Shown: positions 46,866-60,874 of the stretch, in pieces | How positions within the stretch are numbered: position 1 is the first letter of the stretch | Layout: every line of letters starts with the position of its first letter | From: Antedon mediterranea | Lineage: Eukaryota > Echinodermata > Crinoidea > Comatulida > Antedonidae | DNA length: 64,000 nucleotides | Assembly (NCBI RefSeq): GCF_964355755.1 | Contig: NC_092670.1 | Location: 6,289,001 to 6,353,000 of the forward strand | Direction: 5' to 3' | Translations under genes and position numbers: made by a program | Notes under the pieces: model-generated | What the model was told of the DNA's origin: nothing | Database searches by the model: none | What the model saw: the letters and a program-made list of their open reading frames with translations, nothing else

Positions 46866-47150
46866 AAGGCGTGTGGCTCAGTGTGCTGACTACTGATCAT
46901 GAGGTTGTGAGTTTGAATCCAATGCTTGTTACATTACTTGTATCCTTATGCAAGACACTTTACGTACGTTTATCTCTCTCCACCCAGGTGTATAAATTGG
47001 TACCGTACCTTGTATTGGTCAAAACACAATTGCGCTAAATTACTACAGTAGCTGTGTTATGGGCGTATGTTTCCATTGTTTGATCCAAAAAGAGTAGGGT
47101 AATAATGCGAAGAGTTTAGAAGCTTTGTGCATTGGGGCTATATGTGAACA
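46866..47150 (+). mobile_element. tRNA-derived SINE, family 2
   Basis: A-box TGGCTCAGTG (46874) and B-box GAGTTTGAATCC (ending 46920) form a tRNA-like head. The body contains CAAGACACTTTACG and CTCCACCCAGGTGTATAAAT. Related copies lie at 5195-5310 (3' part) and 63300-63460 (reverse). It ends only about 120 bp before the first SNX13 exon. Confidence 0.65.
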
Positions 47151-47273
47151 AGTTTGAGAGTTAAATCCAATTATGCATCAGTTTCTCACTCTATACAATA
47201 CATTTGGATTTGTTTGTCGTTGTGGAAACTCATAATACAGTGAAATAAATGCTTGTTAATTTCTTGTTTACAG

Positions 47274-47389
47274 GGGCAGCAGCAAGCGTTGTTGATGTGG
47301 ACTGGTTTGGCTTTTGTGCTCTTTCTTCTAACGTTTGGCTTCTTGGCACCCATTCTCCTTCTGGCTTATATTGCAGCATTTATAGGAGG
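47274..47389 (+). CDS. SNX13: SNX13 exon with N-terminal membrane segment
   Basis: The acceptor is TTTACAG and the donor GG|GTAAGT. The frame opens GQQQALL, then MWTGLAFVLFLLTFGFLAPI and LLLAYIAAFIG. Human SNX13 starts with a short leader and IVLFLITFGPFVIFYL, so this is the membrane-anchoring N-terminus. The first in-exon ATG is at 47295. Because the frame is open from the acceptor, the true start could be in an unrecognised upstream exon that adds a few residues. The exon ends in phase 2. Confidence 0.88.
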
Positions 47390-50300
47390 GTAAGTTTGTT
47401 TGAGATGGTACTGTAAAAGTGTAATGTTCAGATTACAATTTTTAAACTACAGTATGTTTAAAATTATTAAACTACTAAAAGGAACTTTCAATTTTGTGAA
47501 AACTTGAATACTGTAGGAAATGCACTGTAAGAAATCATATCAGTAGGTGCAGTACATACTATTCTCTCATTTAATTGCAAGTTTAGAAATTTGTTGTTCA
47601 GTTGTCTACAGTATTACGTGACTAGCTTACCTGGATGAACCGACATACGCCTTTTCCCATTCAAGAGGAGAACATAACCCTATAGTTTAACCCAATTTTG
47701 TTGATCCTAGATCACAGACATGCGCATTTCAACATTTGTTGATGTTTTAATGACAAATTTGAAATGAGTTTTCAAGATCCTAACTTCAGCCTTTGAAACC
47801 GAAAAAGCTCCCTCAAACTGGATTACATCTTTAATGATGCCATAGCGATATTCTCATACTGTAGGTACATCAGTAAATATACTAAAAAAGGCTGTTTTTT
47901 TTGCAGCAGAAATCATTGTGATTGAGTTTAAATTCTATTAAAGTTTTGTACGATACTGATATCATCTTTTAAACATCAAAGAGGTGTTTACACATGTCAA
48001 CTAAACTATTACAGTATTTCCCATTTAGAAATCTCATTTCCTTGATACTCTGTATGACATCAATGTCATTCTGTACATGGTGCAGTTATTAATTCTGAAG
48101 AACATGGAGATATGATCTAATTGCTAACCTTTGACCTCTAATAATCTTTGGTACATACTTATAAGACAGTAATTTTAATATTGAATTATTTATTCACACA
48201 GGTTTTTTTTATTATTATTTTCAAGAATTTCAATTCCAGATTTCAAAACATGTTATAATCATGACATGTAACATATTAATTTTTTTAAATATTTTTTTCT
48301 CCGTTTTACTCTTTTCAGAGCATTTTTAGTTGTTTACAAGCTGCATGCCATCAAAGAGTCGGAGACATTGTTACATCGTATAACACCAGTAACACAACTA
48401 TACAGTGCAATCAATGGTATATCTCAGGTAAAGGTAATAACATATTAGTAATGAAATAGGGTTCATGTATTGTAAACCAGTAAAAACTTACTTAACACAA
48501 CTATGCAATCAATGGTATACTGTACAGTATCTCAGGTAAAGGCAGTAAAATACCTTACTTAACTTGATAACTGTCAACTCGACCCAGAAACTCAACTCAA
48601 AATCAAATAACAGCTTGTATTTCCAACTAAATGTTGACACTTATACACATAATCTGATTTATTTCTAGAAGTGATTAAAAGAAACATTAAACAATTTGTT
48701 GCATTCTGCAAAATGCAGATTTGTATTAGACCTAGATTTTAGGTCCTACTGTACTGTAATATCTAAAAAGGCTTTTTAATTTAATTAATAATGGTAGTCT
48801 TATATAGTGTCTAATACATGATGTTTCTATAGCACTTTACACACAAAAATGATCCATACTGTATAATCTCCTAAGATAGCCGCAAAAAAAACCAGAAAAA
48901 AAAAACAAAGGAACCATTTACAGCACTCCTTTCTTCCACCAGAGCTACAATTTGTTCAACTGTATGAATATTTCAATAGCCGCTGGTATAATTAATAACT
49001 TTAGGTTGAACAATGCAAACACAAGAAAAACTCATGCCATATGTTAAAATTGTTATTTCAACATCTGGGAATAAAAACCATGATTGAAAAAATAAAGTTA
49101 CCAATTTTATTACTGTATGTATAAAATCCATGCAAGCCTAGGTAAATATGGTAGTCTGTGAAATGTTTGTACTGTATAAGTTTGCTAGCTACAGTATTTT
49201 AATTTAAATACCATTAGAGAACTGCAGTGTTTTTCAGAGGTAATAATAGTATAAATAAATTATGAACGTTTATGAGTTGGATGGTGAGAATATTTCATTT
49301 GAAATAGAGCAGTCAATTTTTCATCGAATGAAATATTCTCCATTCAACGAATACAAACCATTCTTTATTTTTTTTATTCAATTTATCAATCGTAAATCAT
49401 TAATGAATGCTAGGCCGGGAATCTAGGCCATTAAAAAGGCAGCTTTAGACATGGAGTAGCAATAGACAGCGCGCACAACAATTTGATTTTTCTGAATGTC
49501 ATCAGTCATCAGTCAAAATCTCAAAATGTTTACTGAAAATGCATTAAGGTGCGTACAATCTGGTGTGTTATAATATAATACAGCATACAGTACAGGAGTT
49601 GCCATAATAATAGCTAGTTACAATAAACCCTAAAAACCTTTAACAGTAGGCCTACCATGTACCGTGATCATATATAAAAAAAATTTGCCTATTTGAAGTT
49701 TATAATTAAACTCCAAATATATTGGCACCTTTGCCAATATATTTTAAACCACAATCTCAATGTATACACAGCTTAACTGACTAAAGTCAATCATAAATGT
49801 TATTATTCACATTCTGTTTTCTCAATTATTCAATCGTTATTCATTATAAATAATCAGGATCATACTGTATTTTACATACTATTATTCTATAGATGAACCT
49901 GAATGATTTCCTGCTTTCTAATTGGTTGCATTGGTTAAATCAATAAGCCAGATCACCAGGCACTGCTAATAAATGACAGTTTAAATTATTTCTCTTTATC
50001 AAAATCAATGACTGGTTTCATTGCTATTGTACAGTACACTATCGTTTTTTTGTTTAAACTGTTGTTAGTTAGTTAGTAGTAAGGTAGTTGATTCTCAGTA
50101 TCCGGTATAATTTGTTCTGTTGTACTATTCTGTAAATAGTGTCACATTGTGTATCACATGTGACGCCTGGTTCATAAGCCTACAGAAATACCCACTGTAA
50201 CCTTTACATAATACAGGTACCACATGTGATGCTGTACATGTGACACTATATCATGAAATTTGCCATGATACAGTGCATATAATTCCATGTAAAGTAATGT

Positions 50301-53300
50301 GGAGATGCAGTTAGAGAATGAGTCTGTAATTGACAAGGATTGTTGATAACAAATTTAATCAACATCACAGTAGGGATTCTACTCTTGTTAAACATCCTCT
50401 ATGCAAACATTTTTTTTTAGGGGAACATTTTGTCATGAGAAAATTTGATTGGATTTGAACCTGGGGTTAATGCAGGCACAAAATGATTTTTAAAAATATT
50501 TTAAAATACAGTCAATGGAATTTATATAATTAAATTTAAATCCTAAGCAAAATCTGATAATTGTTATTAAAATTTGCGCTATATTAATAATTTGACACTG
50601 ATACATTAATGAACTGTAAAAATAGTGTAATCATCATTTATTACAAATAGTGAATTCTTTTTTTAACTAAAAACTATAATATCAATATAAAAACATGTTT
50701 GTATAATATCATGTTTTTAAAACTTTAAACATTTTAAAAATTATTCAAGGTTCTGGTATTTAGGGTTAAATTGTATAGAGTTATTAATATTAATAATTAA
50801 TAGTATCATGCTTTACTAAGTTTTTAAATGTCAAATAATAAATCTTTATAATTTCCGTTCAATTGTAGCTCACAAGAGTGTAATTATATCTTGTGCTATA
50901 TCGAATTACCGCACTTTATCCTTGCTTCATTAGTCTTGCCTTCCTAAATTCAATTTATGCCGCAGATTCCATGTGTCAATGGTTATGTTTTCGTTCTTAA
51001 GAACATACTTAGATGTTGATTATTGCATTAAAGAAAAAACATCACTGCATTCGATTTGCAAAGTAATTTTAGTTATGGTGATAATAGCATAATTATTACT
51101 TGGCATCATGCCTAGTACACATCTTATGTTAGTTTTGTATTGTACAATAACATCTCAAGTAATATCCATCTACTGTAACTGTTAATATGAGGAAAAATTT
51201 AAATATTATTAGTACGCTCTTTCATGTCCCAATTATTTTGTTAGGATTTTCTTTTTTATGGACCCATTACTGCTGCCAAGGAAAAAATCATTGAAAAGAA
51301 TGATTTTGAATTTTTAGCTCTACAAAATAAGATTTAGTTTACTGCAGTAATTTATTATTATTTATTACGTGACCATATTCAAGTTCATTCTTGACTTTAC
51401 CAACAATTATGTGTTGCTCATGCTTTGTCATTGCAGACAGTAGATCTACAGAAATACCAAAACCATTTTTTTAAAATTCTATTCTTCAACTAAACAGGAT
51501 GTCCTTATGGTTTACACTAAAAACGTTTTAGTTTCCTTTTAAATCTTCAACTTTTTTTTCAATTTCATTTTCATAAGAATAAGAATCCATAATATTTTTC
51601 ATGTAGTTTATTTTGTGCCTAGCTTGCCTGGACAAAACGACAAATTAGCCTTTCTCCTCGAAGAGCAAGATAAACTTGAAAAGCTCTTTGAGAAAAGAAA
51701 TAATGGTGGTTTTTGGGAAGAGCATAGTTCATGGACTATACCATTTGTGGAGAAGGGTATTCAAGGGTCATTCAATCATGTACTACAGAACTGTAAATCA
51801 TAATACATCACATCACATACACAGTATGTGTTTAACAAAAACAGAAACTTTGATATTTAATAGTATTGCACATGTATCCAATCAGTATGTTAAGTAGTCT
51901 CACTGGCGCAGATCACTTTTGACGAAAAACACATCAAATTTGTATAAATCAGCCCTTTCATCTTGTTCCTAATATCCCCTACCCCCAAACATATTAGAAA
52001 TTTATCATCGCCCTTGAGTAGGCTTAATGTCTGGCAATACATCAAGTGATGATATTAATTATTACATTTATTTAATGATTTCAAAAATTGTTCAATACCC
52101 CAGCCATGCACATTTGTCAGTAATAATATCTATCTCCATTTGATGAATGATAATGAAAGTGAATCTTAACATTTTGCTTTTACGAAGGTCATTAAAATAT
52201 GACCTTCGTTTTTTATACGCAAGCATTAGGTCTGAACATACCCTTATCGATGTATAGTATACAATTACTACCAACAATTATGAAGTGTGAAAGGAGGTCA
52301 ACCTAAACTTGTTTCAAAGACTGACCACCAGCATATGTATTTTAATATCAATCTATTAATAAAATTATTGGGTACAAATTAAGATAGTGTTACTGTTCAT
52401 GTTATGTGTGGTTTAATCCCTAGTATTACAGTAGATGGAATGAGAATTGAAACCATAGTAAAATATACTGTACAATGAAACATTGTTGGATGCAACTCCT
52501 TCAAAATACAATAGCCAGTGAATAATTCTTTGTTTCTTTTATTGTTTATAGTTTTATTTCCTTAGGACGATCAAAGCATATTGATCGAAACGTTGAGAAA
52601 CTCAACAGTTTTTTTTTCAGAACTAATATACATGGTGTACCGCAAACTTTATTTCAAGTAGCACTATTATTATTATTATGTGTATTTTTTTTTAAAATAA
52701 ATTAATTTGTATCTACTGTATAGGTTGTTAAGGGTCTTAGGAAAGCTGATAATGACTATAAGCGTGATAAGCGACTAACAGGATCAAATATAATTGATGA
52801 GCAATTACAAGAGGTAAGTTGATGCAGGGTTGTTTTCAACATCTTCCCAAACCATCAGCTGTGCCAACTATCAACTCATCAACATCTTCTTAAAGTCAAC
52901 CATACTGTATCAACATCTTCCCAAACCATTGGTATCTTCTCCAATCACCAACCATTACAATATTTGCAAACCAACCATCAACCATATCATTGGTATCAAC
53001 ATTTTCCATTACCATTTGTTTCAACATCTTTCCAACACTTTTAATTATATCATTGTCAATATTTTCCCAACCCATCAACATTTTCTCCAACCATTAACCA
53101 TACCATTGGCACCTTCTCCAATTATTAATCAAACCTAACATCTTTGCCAACCATTGTTATCAGCAACCTATCCAACTGATAATCTGTACCAGTTAATTAA
53201 TATCTTTCCAAACCATTGGCATTTTCTCCAATCATATTAAACCACACTAAACATCTTCCCAATCCCTTAGAATCATCTCCAATCATCAGCCGTAACTCAT

Positions 53301-56300
53301 AAATCTTTGCCAACCATTGTTGTCAATGGCTACCCAAACTATTGGTATTTTCTATAAATATTAATCATATTATTGCCAACCATAATGTTACATTAACAAT
53401 TTATTTTCTCCCCAGGTTTTTGAGTTAGCGTTTAGAGATTACATTCACGACTGGTACTTCCAACTAAGTGATCACGAAGAATTTTTATACAATGTCAGAC
53501 AAACAACACAAAGTGTTATTATAACATTTGCCAACAGGTACAGTATGCTATGGAATAATTTCTAAAGAATTTTGGTATAGTTCAGATATCCACTCTCCTT
53601 AAATTGCTCGCTGTTGAATGCATGATTTTTGTTGAATGCATGATTTTTGTTAAATGTATTTTCTACTAAAATTTGTTTGTTTATGATTTTTTTTAATGAA
53701 ACATTGAAGAAATACATTCCTATTAGCCTAAAAGATCTCCAATTAAGAACCACTTAAAATATATTGAATGGTTCTAATGGTGTTATTAAATAAGAAAATA
53801 AACTGTAATTAAGCCAAGTGATTTAATGATAACCAGGACAGAGTTGAAACATTTTATATAATCAATATTTTCTAATTGGGTTAAGCAGTTGTTATAACCT
53901 ACAAGAGGCAATTCAAGATTTCAATATTTTGTAATGAAATGTTTATAACTGTTCTGCTTGAACTTTGACATTTGCAATCTATAAAGTCCAATCTGTAAAT
54001 CCAATCAGCTGAATGTAGACTTACAAATCCTGATGATAGCCCAAAAATATTAATTAGTTTGGATGAAAAGAGTATCTGCAGTTTTTTTAAACAATATTGT
54101 TATTTCACTTATGAATAATTTCATAATGGTAGCCAAATTGTATGTTTTTTTTTAAATGTTATAATAATTATAATTAGATATTACAATACGATAGATTTAT
54201 TAATACAATTCAATAAATGCAAGTCTATATTATAGATGTAAAAAAAGAAATACTCTTTCCAAGTTGATCTTTGTTCTTATAGATTGTCTCACCAAGATTG
54301 CTTTATGATTAAAACAGTAGACCAGTTTATTAATTCCTCAATTATTCATAGATTTCAAAGTCTTAATCAGAAATATTTTAATTTTGCACAAATCATATTT
54401 GTTATTGGTAGACATACAGTACAGTCCTTTTTTAAATTGCTTGCAGGTCTAAAAACGTAGATTGGGTTGATTATACTACAAGAAAAATAGTGGATGATTT
54501 TGCGTCACATCTGAGGATTTTTCGCAAAGCACAAGATAGACTGAAACGACAAAGACATAACGAAGGTATGTTTAATCAGAATTTTAATCATAAATATCTT
54601 TTTAATTTTGCTCATAGCATCCTATTGGCAAAAGATATAGTGTAAGATAAATATCTGTCGATATTCTATAGATAGAAGAATGGAAATTTAACATTCTGTT
54701 TATGTACTGTATTATTACTTGTCGTATTTACTGTACTTTTGCTGTAAAATAACAAATGCTGTGTTGTCACCATACGGGTGGGTCCCATCTGGCAATTAGA
54801 ATGCAAACAGACTACCACTCAGACTAAGCTCTGTCTACACATCAAACCTTATGTGATGTGCCCATATATGGACATGGTGATGTCATATCACTACCATATT
54901 TGGGTACATCACACTTTTTTAGTTTGATAGTGTAGACAGAGCTTCAGAATACAAACGGGCTACGAACAAAATCGCACAAATTATTATCTAAGGCTAGCCT
55001 AGGCCTAGACAAAGTACCTTCATGTAGTTGACTGTTGATGAGGGCACATATGGTCTATTATTCAGCATATACACTGTAAAATACAATAAACAAAATAATT
55101 GTGTTTATATTATATTAAAAGTACAATATTTTTAAGTGCTTACAAAAAAGATCTTAAGAAATAAAACATTTCATACAATCGATTATGTACAATAGAAAAA
55201 TAAATAAAAAGCCTATTTATAGAAAAACTATACAATATAATGTAATTATAGAAATAGAAAATGGATTAAAATTAATCAATATTCTGCAAACTAAACTAAT
55301 GCTCTTAAAATCTAGATTTTTACTGACATTTTTTGTGTATTTGCAATTTAATATGGTTGAACTTGAATGTAACTACTAAATGTAAAAAGCAAATTTTTTT
55401 TTCACTGATTTTTGCAGTCTGTTTTAATTTAATTTACTCACCATATGTGTATAAGATTTACAATCAATAAGTCAACGAATTAGTTTCCATAGCAACAGTT
55501 ATATAAATTATGAGAAAACATGCACTATATTTAGTAAAGTTTTTTTAGTGCTTTTATCTCTTATTTTTAAAATATTTTTATGTCTGCAAACTATCAGCCT
55601 GTTTCCAAAAATAGATACAATATTTTTCAAGTGATTAAAAATTCTCTTCTCACTCAGATACATTTTCAGCATTCTCCACCAGAATTTGAATAGTGCAGAT
55701 TGTACCTTTTATTCCTAGTAGTTCCTAATAGTTTATTTATTTTTTCACTGTGTGTACTATTATGAAATAAATGTTAAAAAGAAAATTATAGAAGTATTTA
55801 ATGCTAGCGACATTAAACATCCTGCAGTATATTTAATGGTAAACATTAATTTGGGACCTTTTAATTAGTAAGCAAAAAAAAATTCTAGTTTTGGGAAAGT
55901 TTTTGTCCGGTTCTCTGAGAGCTGATGTAATTTGTTGTTCAATTTATTTTAAAAATAAACAAATATATTTTTATTTACAGATTCAGAAGATAAGGAAATT
56001 AGTATAGAAGACATCTTCTTTGATTTAGAATTAGAGATGGAGAAAGATCTATGTAGAGATCGGATATGTACCAAAGACGAACATGAAATAGGTAATTTTA
56101 CAGTATTATCAGAAATATATTATTCACTAAAATGGCACTTAGAGCACGCAAACCACTGCCTAGGCATATGAAAATTTAATTTTGTGAGTAACTTTGTGAG
56201 TAATCCTGCTAACTAACAAAGATAGAAAGAAACACACACATACCTGATCAACCAAATAACCACTCGCCATTCTGGCGAATGAAACAATATTACTATCATA

Positions 56301-59300
56301 TCAAACAGATGCATAGAATTTTATTATTTTGTTATGAAAATGTGCAAAGCACATGTTTGTAATGAAAGATAAGATAATGTATTACATGCAATCTATGCAA
56401 ACAATTTGTAACATTAAAATTCAGAACAATGGAAAAAAAACAGTGATGATAAAATTGCAAATTTGTAATCATATTAAATTTCAATTTTAATTTAAAATTA
56501 TATTACATAAGGTATGGTATTTATTATTCCATAATAATACAACTGGCCATGCATGGGAAGAGCTAAAGTTAACAAATCATCATTCTTGAAATGGTGTATG
56601 TTTATTGCGTAAATGCCCTACATCCTAGTAAACTAGAATAATAATCAGCAGAGATTGTTTAAGGCCCCGTTTCTGCTGCCAAAAATATACCGTATATATA
56701 CGGTATATTTTATATACGGTATATTTTTTGGCAGCAGAAATGGGTCTCATAAAAAATATACCGTATATATTTGCGGTATATATACTGCATAAATATCCCC
56801 ATCGTTTATGGATATTATACGGTATATTCCAAAATATACCATATATTTCGTTCCCCGTTTCTGCTGCACTCAAAATATACCGTAAATGTGACCCGATCCA
56901 TGACACGAGGTCAAAAACTAACAGAGTGCGACGCGTTTGTTTTGGTTTTTCTGCTGCATTGAAAGTTGAAACACACGTGTAAAAGCAAGCAACAGATCAA
57001 AATGTCACTGTGGACCGAACAAATCACTATTTTTGCAATTCAATTGTGGGGGGAAGCGAAAGTTGGGGGGAGACTGCATGGCAACAGAAGAGATACCGAG
57101 ATTTTAATTACAATAAATCGAATGTTCTTACACGACAATAACGTGATGTAAAATCATGGTAAAATACTGTATAATAGAAAATGGAAATTAAAACGGCAAT
57201 ATAGGATAATATAGCATAATATAAACTCAATTTGAATAACAGAGTTTATTTATAGTGACATTTCTAGATTGTGCTTGTATGTGCGGTGTAAATTCGTTGC
57301 CGCTTCTGCTCATTAGATTTAAAATAGAAAGCAATGCTACGACGTTTTGAGAAACCATCATTGTTTTGTTTTTGTCAGCATGTACCGGTAGGTAAAAACC
57401 TCACTACACGAGGTCAATCCATACTTCCGTCTCACGAAATGCATTTTGGGTAATGAAAGCCAACTTTTTTACAACCCACCCACGAAGTATGTGCAGCGGA
57501 AACGGTGCACGAATTTCATATACGGTATATATACGGTATATTTATACGGTATATTTTGGGTTGGCAGCAGAAACGGGCCCTTAGATTTAGTTTATGAATC
57601 TCAAAGTAGACATATTCATGCTAAAGTACGGTATACAGTACATATTTTCACATACATTCTTACACAGAAAAACTATTAAGAAAATTATTGAGCTTTGAAA
57701 ATTACAAGAGGCAAGCCATGATTCAACGTTTCAATCTTTATTTGATCATCAGGAATGAAAATTACAAGATTTAGAATTTTTTTTTATGAGAGATATGATA
57801 TATGTAATTATAATATGATTCTTTTTTATTTTGTCTTAAATACAACTGATTACTAATTAGTAACAGTACTATACAAGTAATAATAAATTGTGGAAAATAA
57901 AAACAATATTACTCAACCATGTCTCTACTGTAATAACAGGTTGTTTTTCATTATAAAGATGAGCATAACAAAAAAATCTTTATAATATTCTGTGATTTAA
58001 TAGGCAAATATGCATTTAATATAGCTGCTACATTCATTCCATAGAGACATAAACTACTATTGCAATAAGTAGAATAATAATCAGAATTTTTTAGATTATA
58101 TACACTAGTTTATGAATCTAATTCGGATATACTGCTTCTGATCTCTGACAAATGGCAGACATGCTAATGAATAGCAACATCATTGCGCCTTGAGCACCAT
58201 GTGAATAATTGACTGGATTGAATATTAGAATTTATGATATCAATATATAAACTGAAATAATATTGACTTGGATATTGGCTATTAGTTGAGTTTGAAGTAA
58301 TTTTCCGATTTCCAAGATAATGTTACTTTTAATTTTCTCTTTCTTTCAAAGTATAATAAAGGCCAACATATTATTTTGCTACTCAGACAGAAGGATATTA
58401 AGCCCTTTGTCTCTATCCTTTATTCTCTGTTCACTGGGCCTTATTTTAGTTTTATAACTTTCTTTAAGCTGTGTTTTTTTACAAACTATTTAAGCACCTG
58501 GGACATGTTCCATGCCACTTTTTCAAATATGGTGAGTCATTCACAGAAACCAAATATATTTTATTATATTAATAATAATATTATGTGAGTTCCTTTTTCA
58601 CTTGGTTTGAAACAATAACTTACTTTGAAGTAGAGACCATCATTTATGATAAAAATTATTTCATTAAATCCTCCATTAGACCATTCGTTTAGACTGGGAT
58701 AATCCAATCTAAGTGCTTATTATGAACTTGAAAGGTGCCATATCCATTCACACCTAAACTATAATACAGTATTACTTTACATTAATTAATTATTTGTAAC
58801 ATATACCAATAGTCTTATAATATCCATGTGACATCTTTCTATTAATTCTCGCTGTTCGTTGAACCTACAAAAATATTTAATGCTAAATTTCGACATATTC
58901 TTACTGTCCCCTTTTTATAAATAGTACCTATTGATTCCTGTGCTCTTTTTTAACATCCAGTCAACAGTTGATTTGCAAGCAGTTTTATTCACTCTGGAAC
59001 ATTTTTTTTTAATAAATTCAAAATGTCGACATATTTAGTTGTTTCATTGATGCCAGAATAGAATAGAACATTTATTGCTTGGTTTGTACAATATTTGGAT
59101 TGGTTTTTGTGTGTGAACCAGAATCAAGGTTCACACACATGCTTATTATTAGTCAAGAGTTAATGTGCAGGGCAGGTTTTTTTGGTTAATTAAGCGTGGT
59201 TCCCACTAGCGACGCAACACAAGGACGTAACGCAACGCAAGTGAATTGACCAATCACAAGCGATGGCTTATTCGCTTGTGATTGCTAACTGTCTGTAACT

Positions 59301-60835
59301 TCGCTTGTCATTGGTTAAAACACTTTCATCCTTGCGTTATGTTCTAGTGGGAACCACGCTTTAAGTTTATCTACAGAATTACTGTATAGTATTAGCAATA
59401 CTGTGCAGTAATGATGGGCTGTTTGAAATGCTAATTATAGACAGACGTAGTAGATATAATGGTTAAACAGTATCATCAATGTGGAACCGTTATGCTTACT
59501 TTGTTTAATAATGATTGACTGAATTTGTACATTGACATCTGTAATTATATCAAAATTATGTGGTTAGTATTTAAGCCTGGTCTACACTATCAAACTTTCA
59601 AAAAAATGTGATGTCATATCACTACCATATTTGGGCATATCACTACCATATATGGGCACATTATTTTGAATAAAGTTTGATAGTGTAGACAAGGCTTTAG
59701 TTGGTTAATTACAAACTTACACACCTCAAATTAAACTACATTTGACATTTTTAGCTTACCATTCTTTTATACTGATATTCGGCTGCTTACAACATTTAAA
59801 TTAATTATTAATTATGTTTAAAAAATTAAAGTGTTTGACTTTGCTCTATGAAAAATATATAATTATAATATATCGACAGACAATTAATGAATTAGATACA
59901 GATACAGCTATATAATGAACATGAAATTTGATTTCTTGTAGCATAAAACTCCATTAAAAATTAACTACAAAGAAAAGACATAGTATGATTAGTCCATACT
60001 GTATATCTATTATATTGTAAGTGTTAAGTTCCCCTATAGTTAGAGGCAAAACACAATTCTATCGACTTATAGAACAAACAGATATTAGTATTCTTCTCAT
60101 GTTGATTTATTTTTTCCTCTTGCATTCAAAATGTTTACAAACATGTTTTTCATCCTATCAGGGTGCGTTATCATTATAATATAAATTATGAATAAATTTA
60201 GCTGGAGGCAAAAAAGAATTCTATCAAATTTACAAACGTTTTTTTTATTTCAGTGTGTGTTTAGCATTATAAATTGAAATACATTTTTTACTATTTTTAT
60301 GTAATACATTTCAGAAAGGATCAATAATGAAACAATTAATGTATGATATTTCAATTTTATGTTACGTTTGAAAGATACTGTATCTTTATAATAATTTACT
60401 AAGTATATTAATAATCCGTACTGTAATAATAAAGACGTGTACACTGTGTTGACGTTTTATTATTAGATAATACTAGTATGAAAACTATATTAGATTAAAA
60501 AAAAGGTAAATCCATGAAAATTATGATTACTGTATACAGTTACAATTAATTTAAGATCAATGAAGCAAACACCATTGTTAATGCCTAAATGATGATGGTG
60601 GTGTGTTGGGATATTCCCACTTGAGGGCAGGGTTCATGGAATGTACCATTTTCTGACAGGGGTGATTCATAAATATTTTATATATTTGAGTTATAGCTCT
60701 CTCAATGTCGGTTTATCCCGGTAAGCTAGCACTTATACTTATACTGTAGACTACCAACACCACTTTTGGTTTGTGTAATTATTTATTAGGTTATATGCAT
60801 GATATGCATATAACCTCTTGATTCTGTCAAAATCT

Positions 60836-60874
<39 letters not shown>

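Larger units (their letters stand above)
41517..47273. other. Region between divergent RAPGEF4 and SNX13
   Basis: The two start exons point away from each other, so both promoters and any 5' UTR exons should lie here. Seen: the GGCCTA tract (42.1-42.35 kb), the stop-poor island (44.1-44.45 kb), dense TACTGTA/TACAGTA words (43.9-46.4 kb) and a SINE (46.87 kb). No TATA or CpG-island promoter can be defended. Confidence 0.6.
48434..52723. other. SNX13: SNX13 intron 2
   Basis: Holds the partial exon duplication, two palindromes (49.3 and 50.2 kb), the unassigned open frame at 51.6 kb and, near 52563, GATCAAAGCATATTGATCGA then AACGTTGAG, a hairpin of Penelope-relic type. The remainder is AT-rich without recognisable content. 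Confidence 0.55.

Noticed and set aside
52830-53138. Open frames on both strands in SNX13 intron 3
   Set aside because: Produced by the stop-poor degenerate tandem repeat; no start context or homology.
56720-56985. Open frames with Tyr/Ile-rich repeats (YGIYTVY-type words)
   Set aside because: They translate the ATATACCGTATATA subterminal words of the Harbinger-like element.
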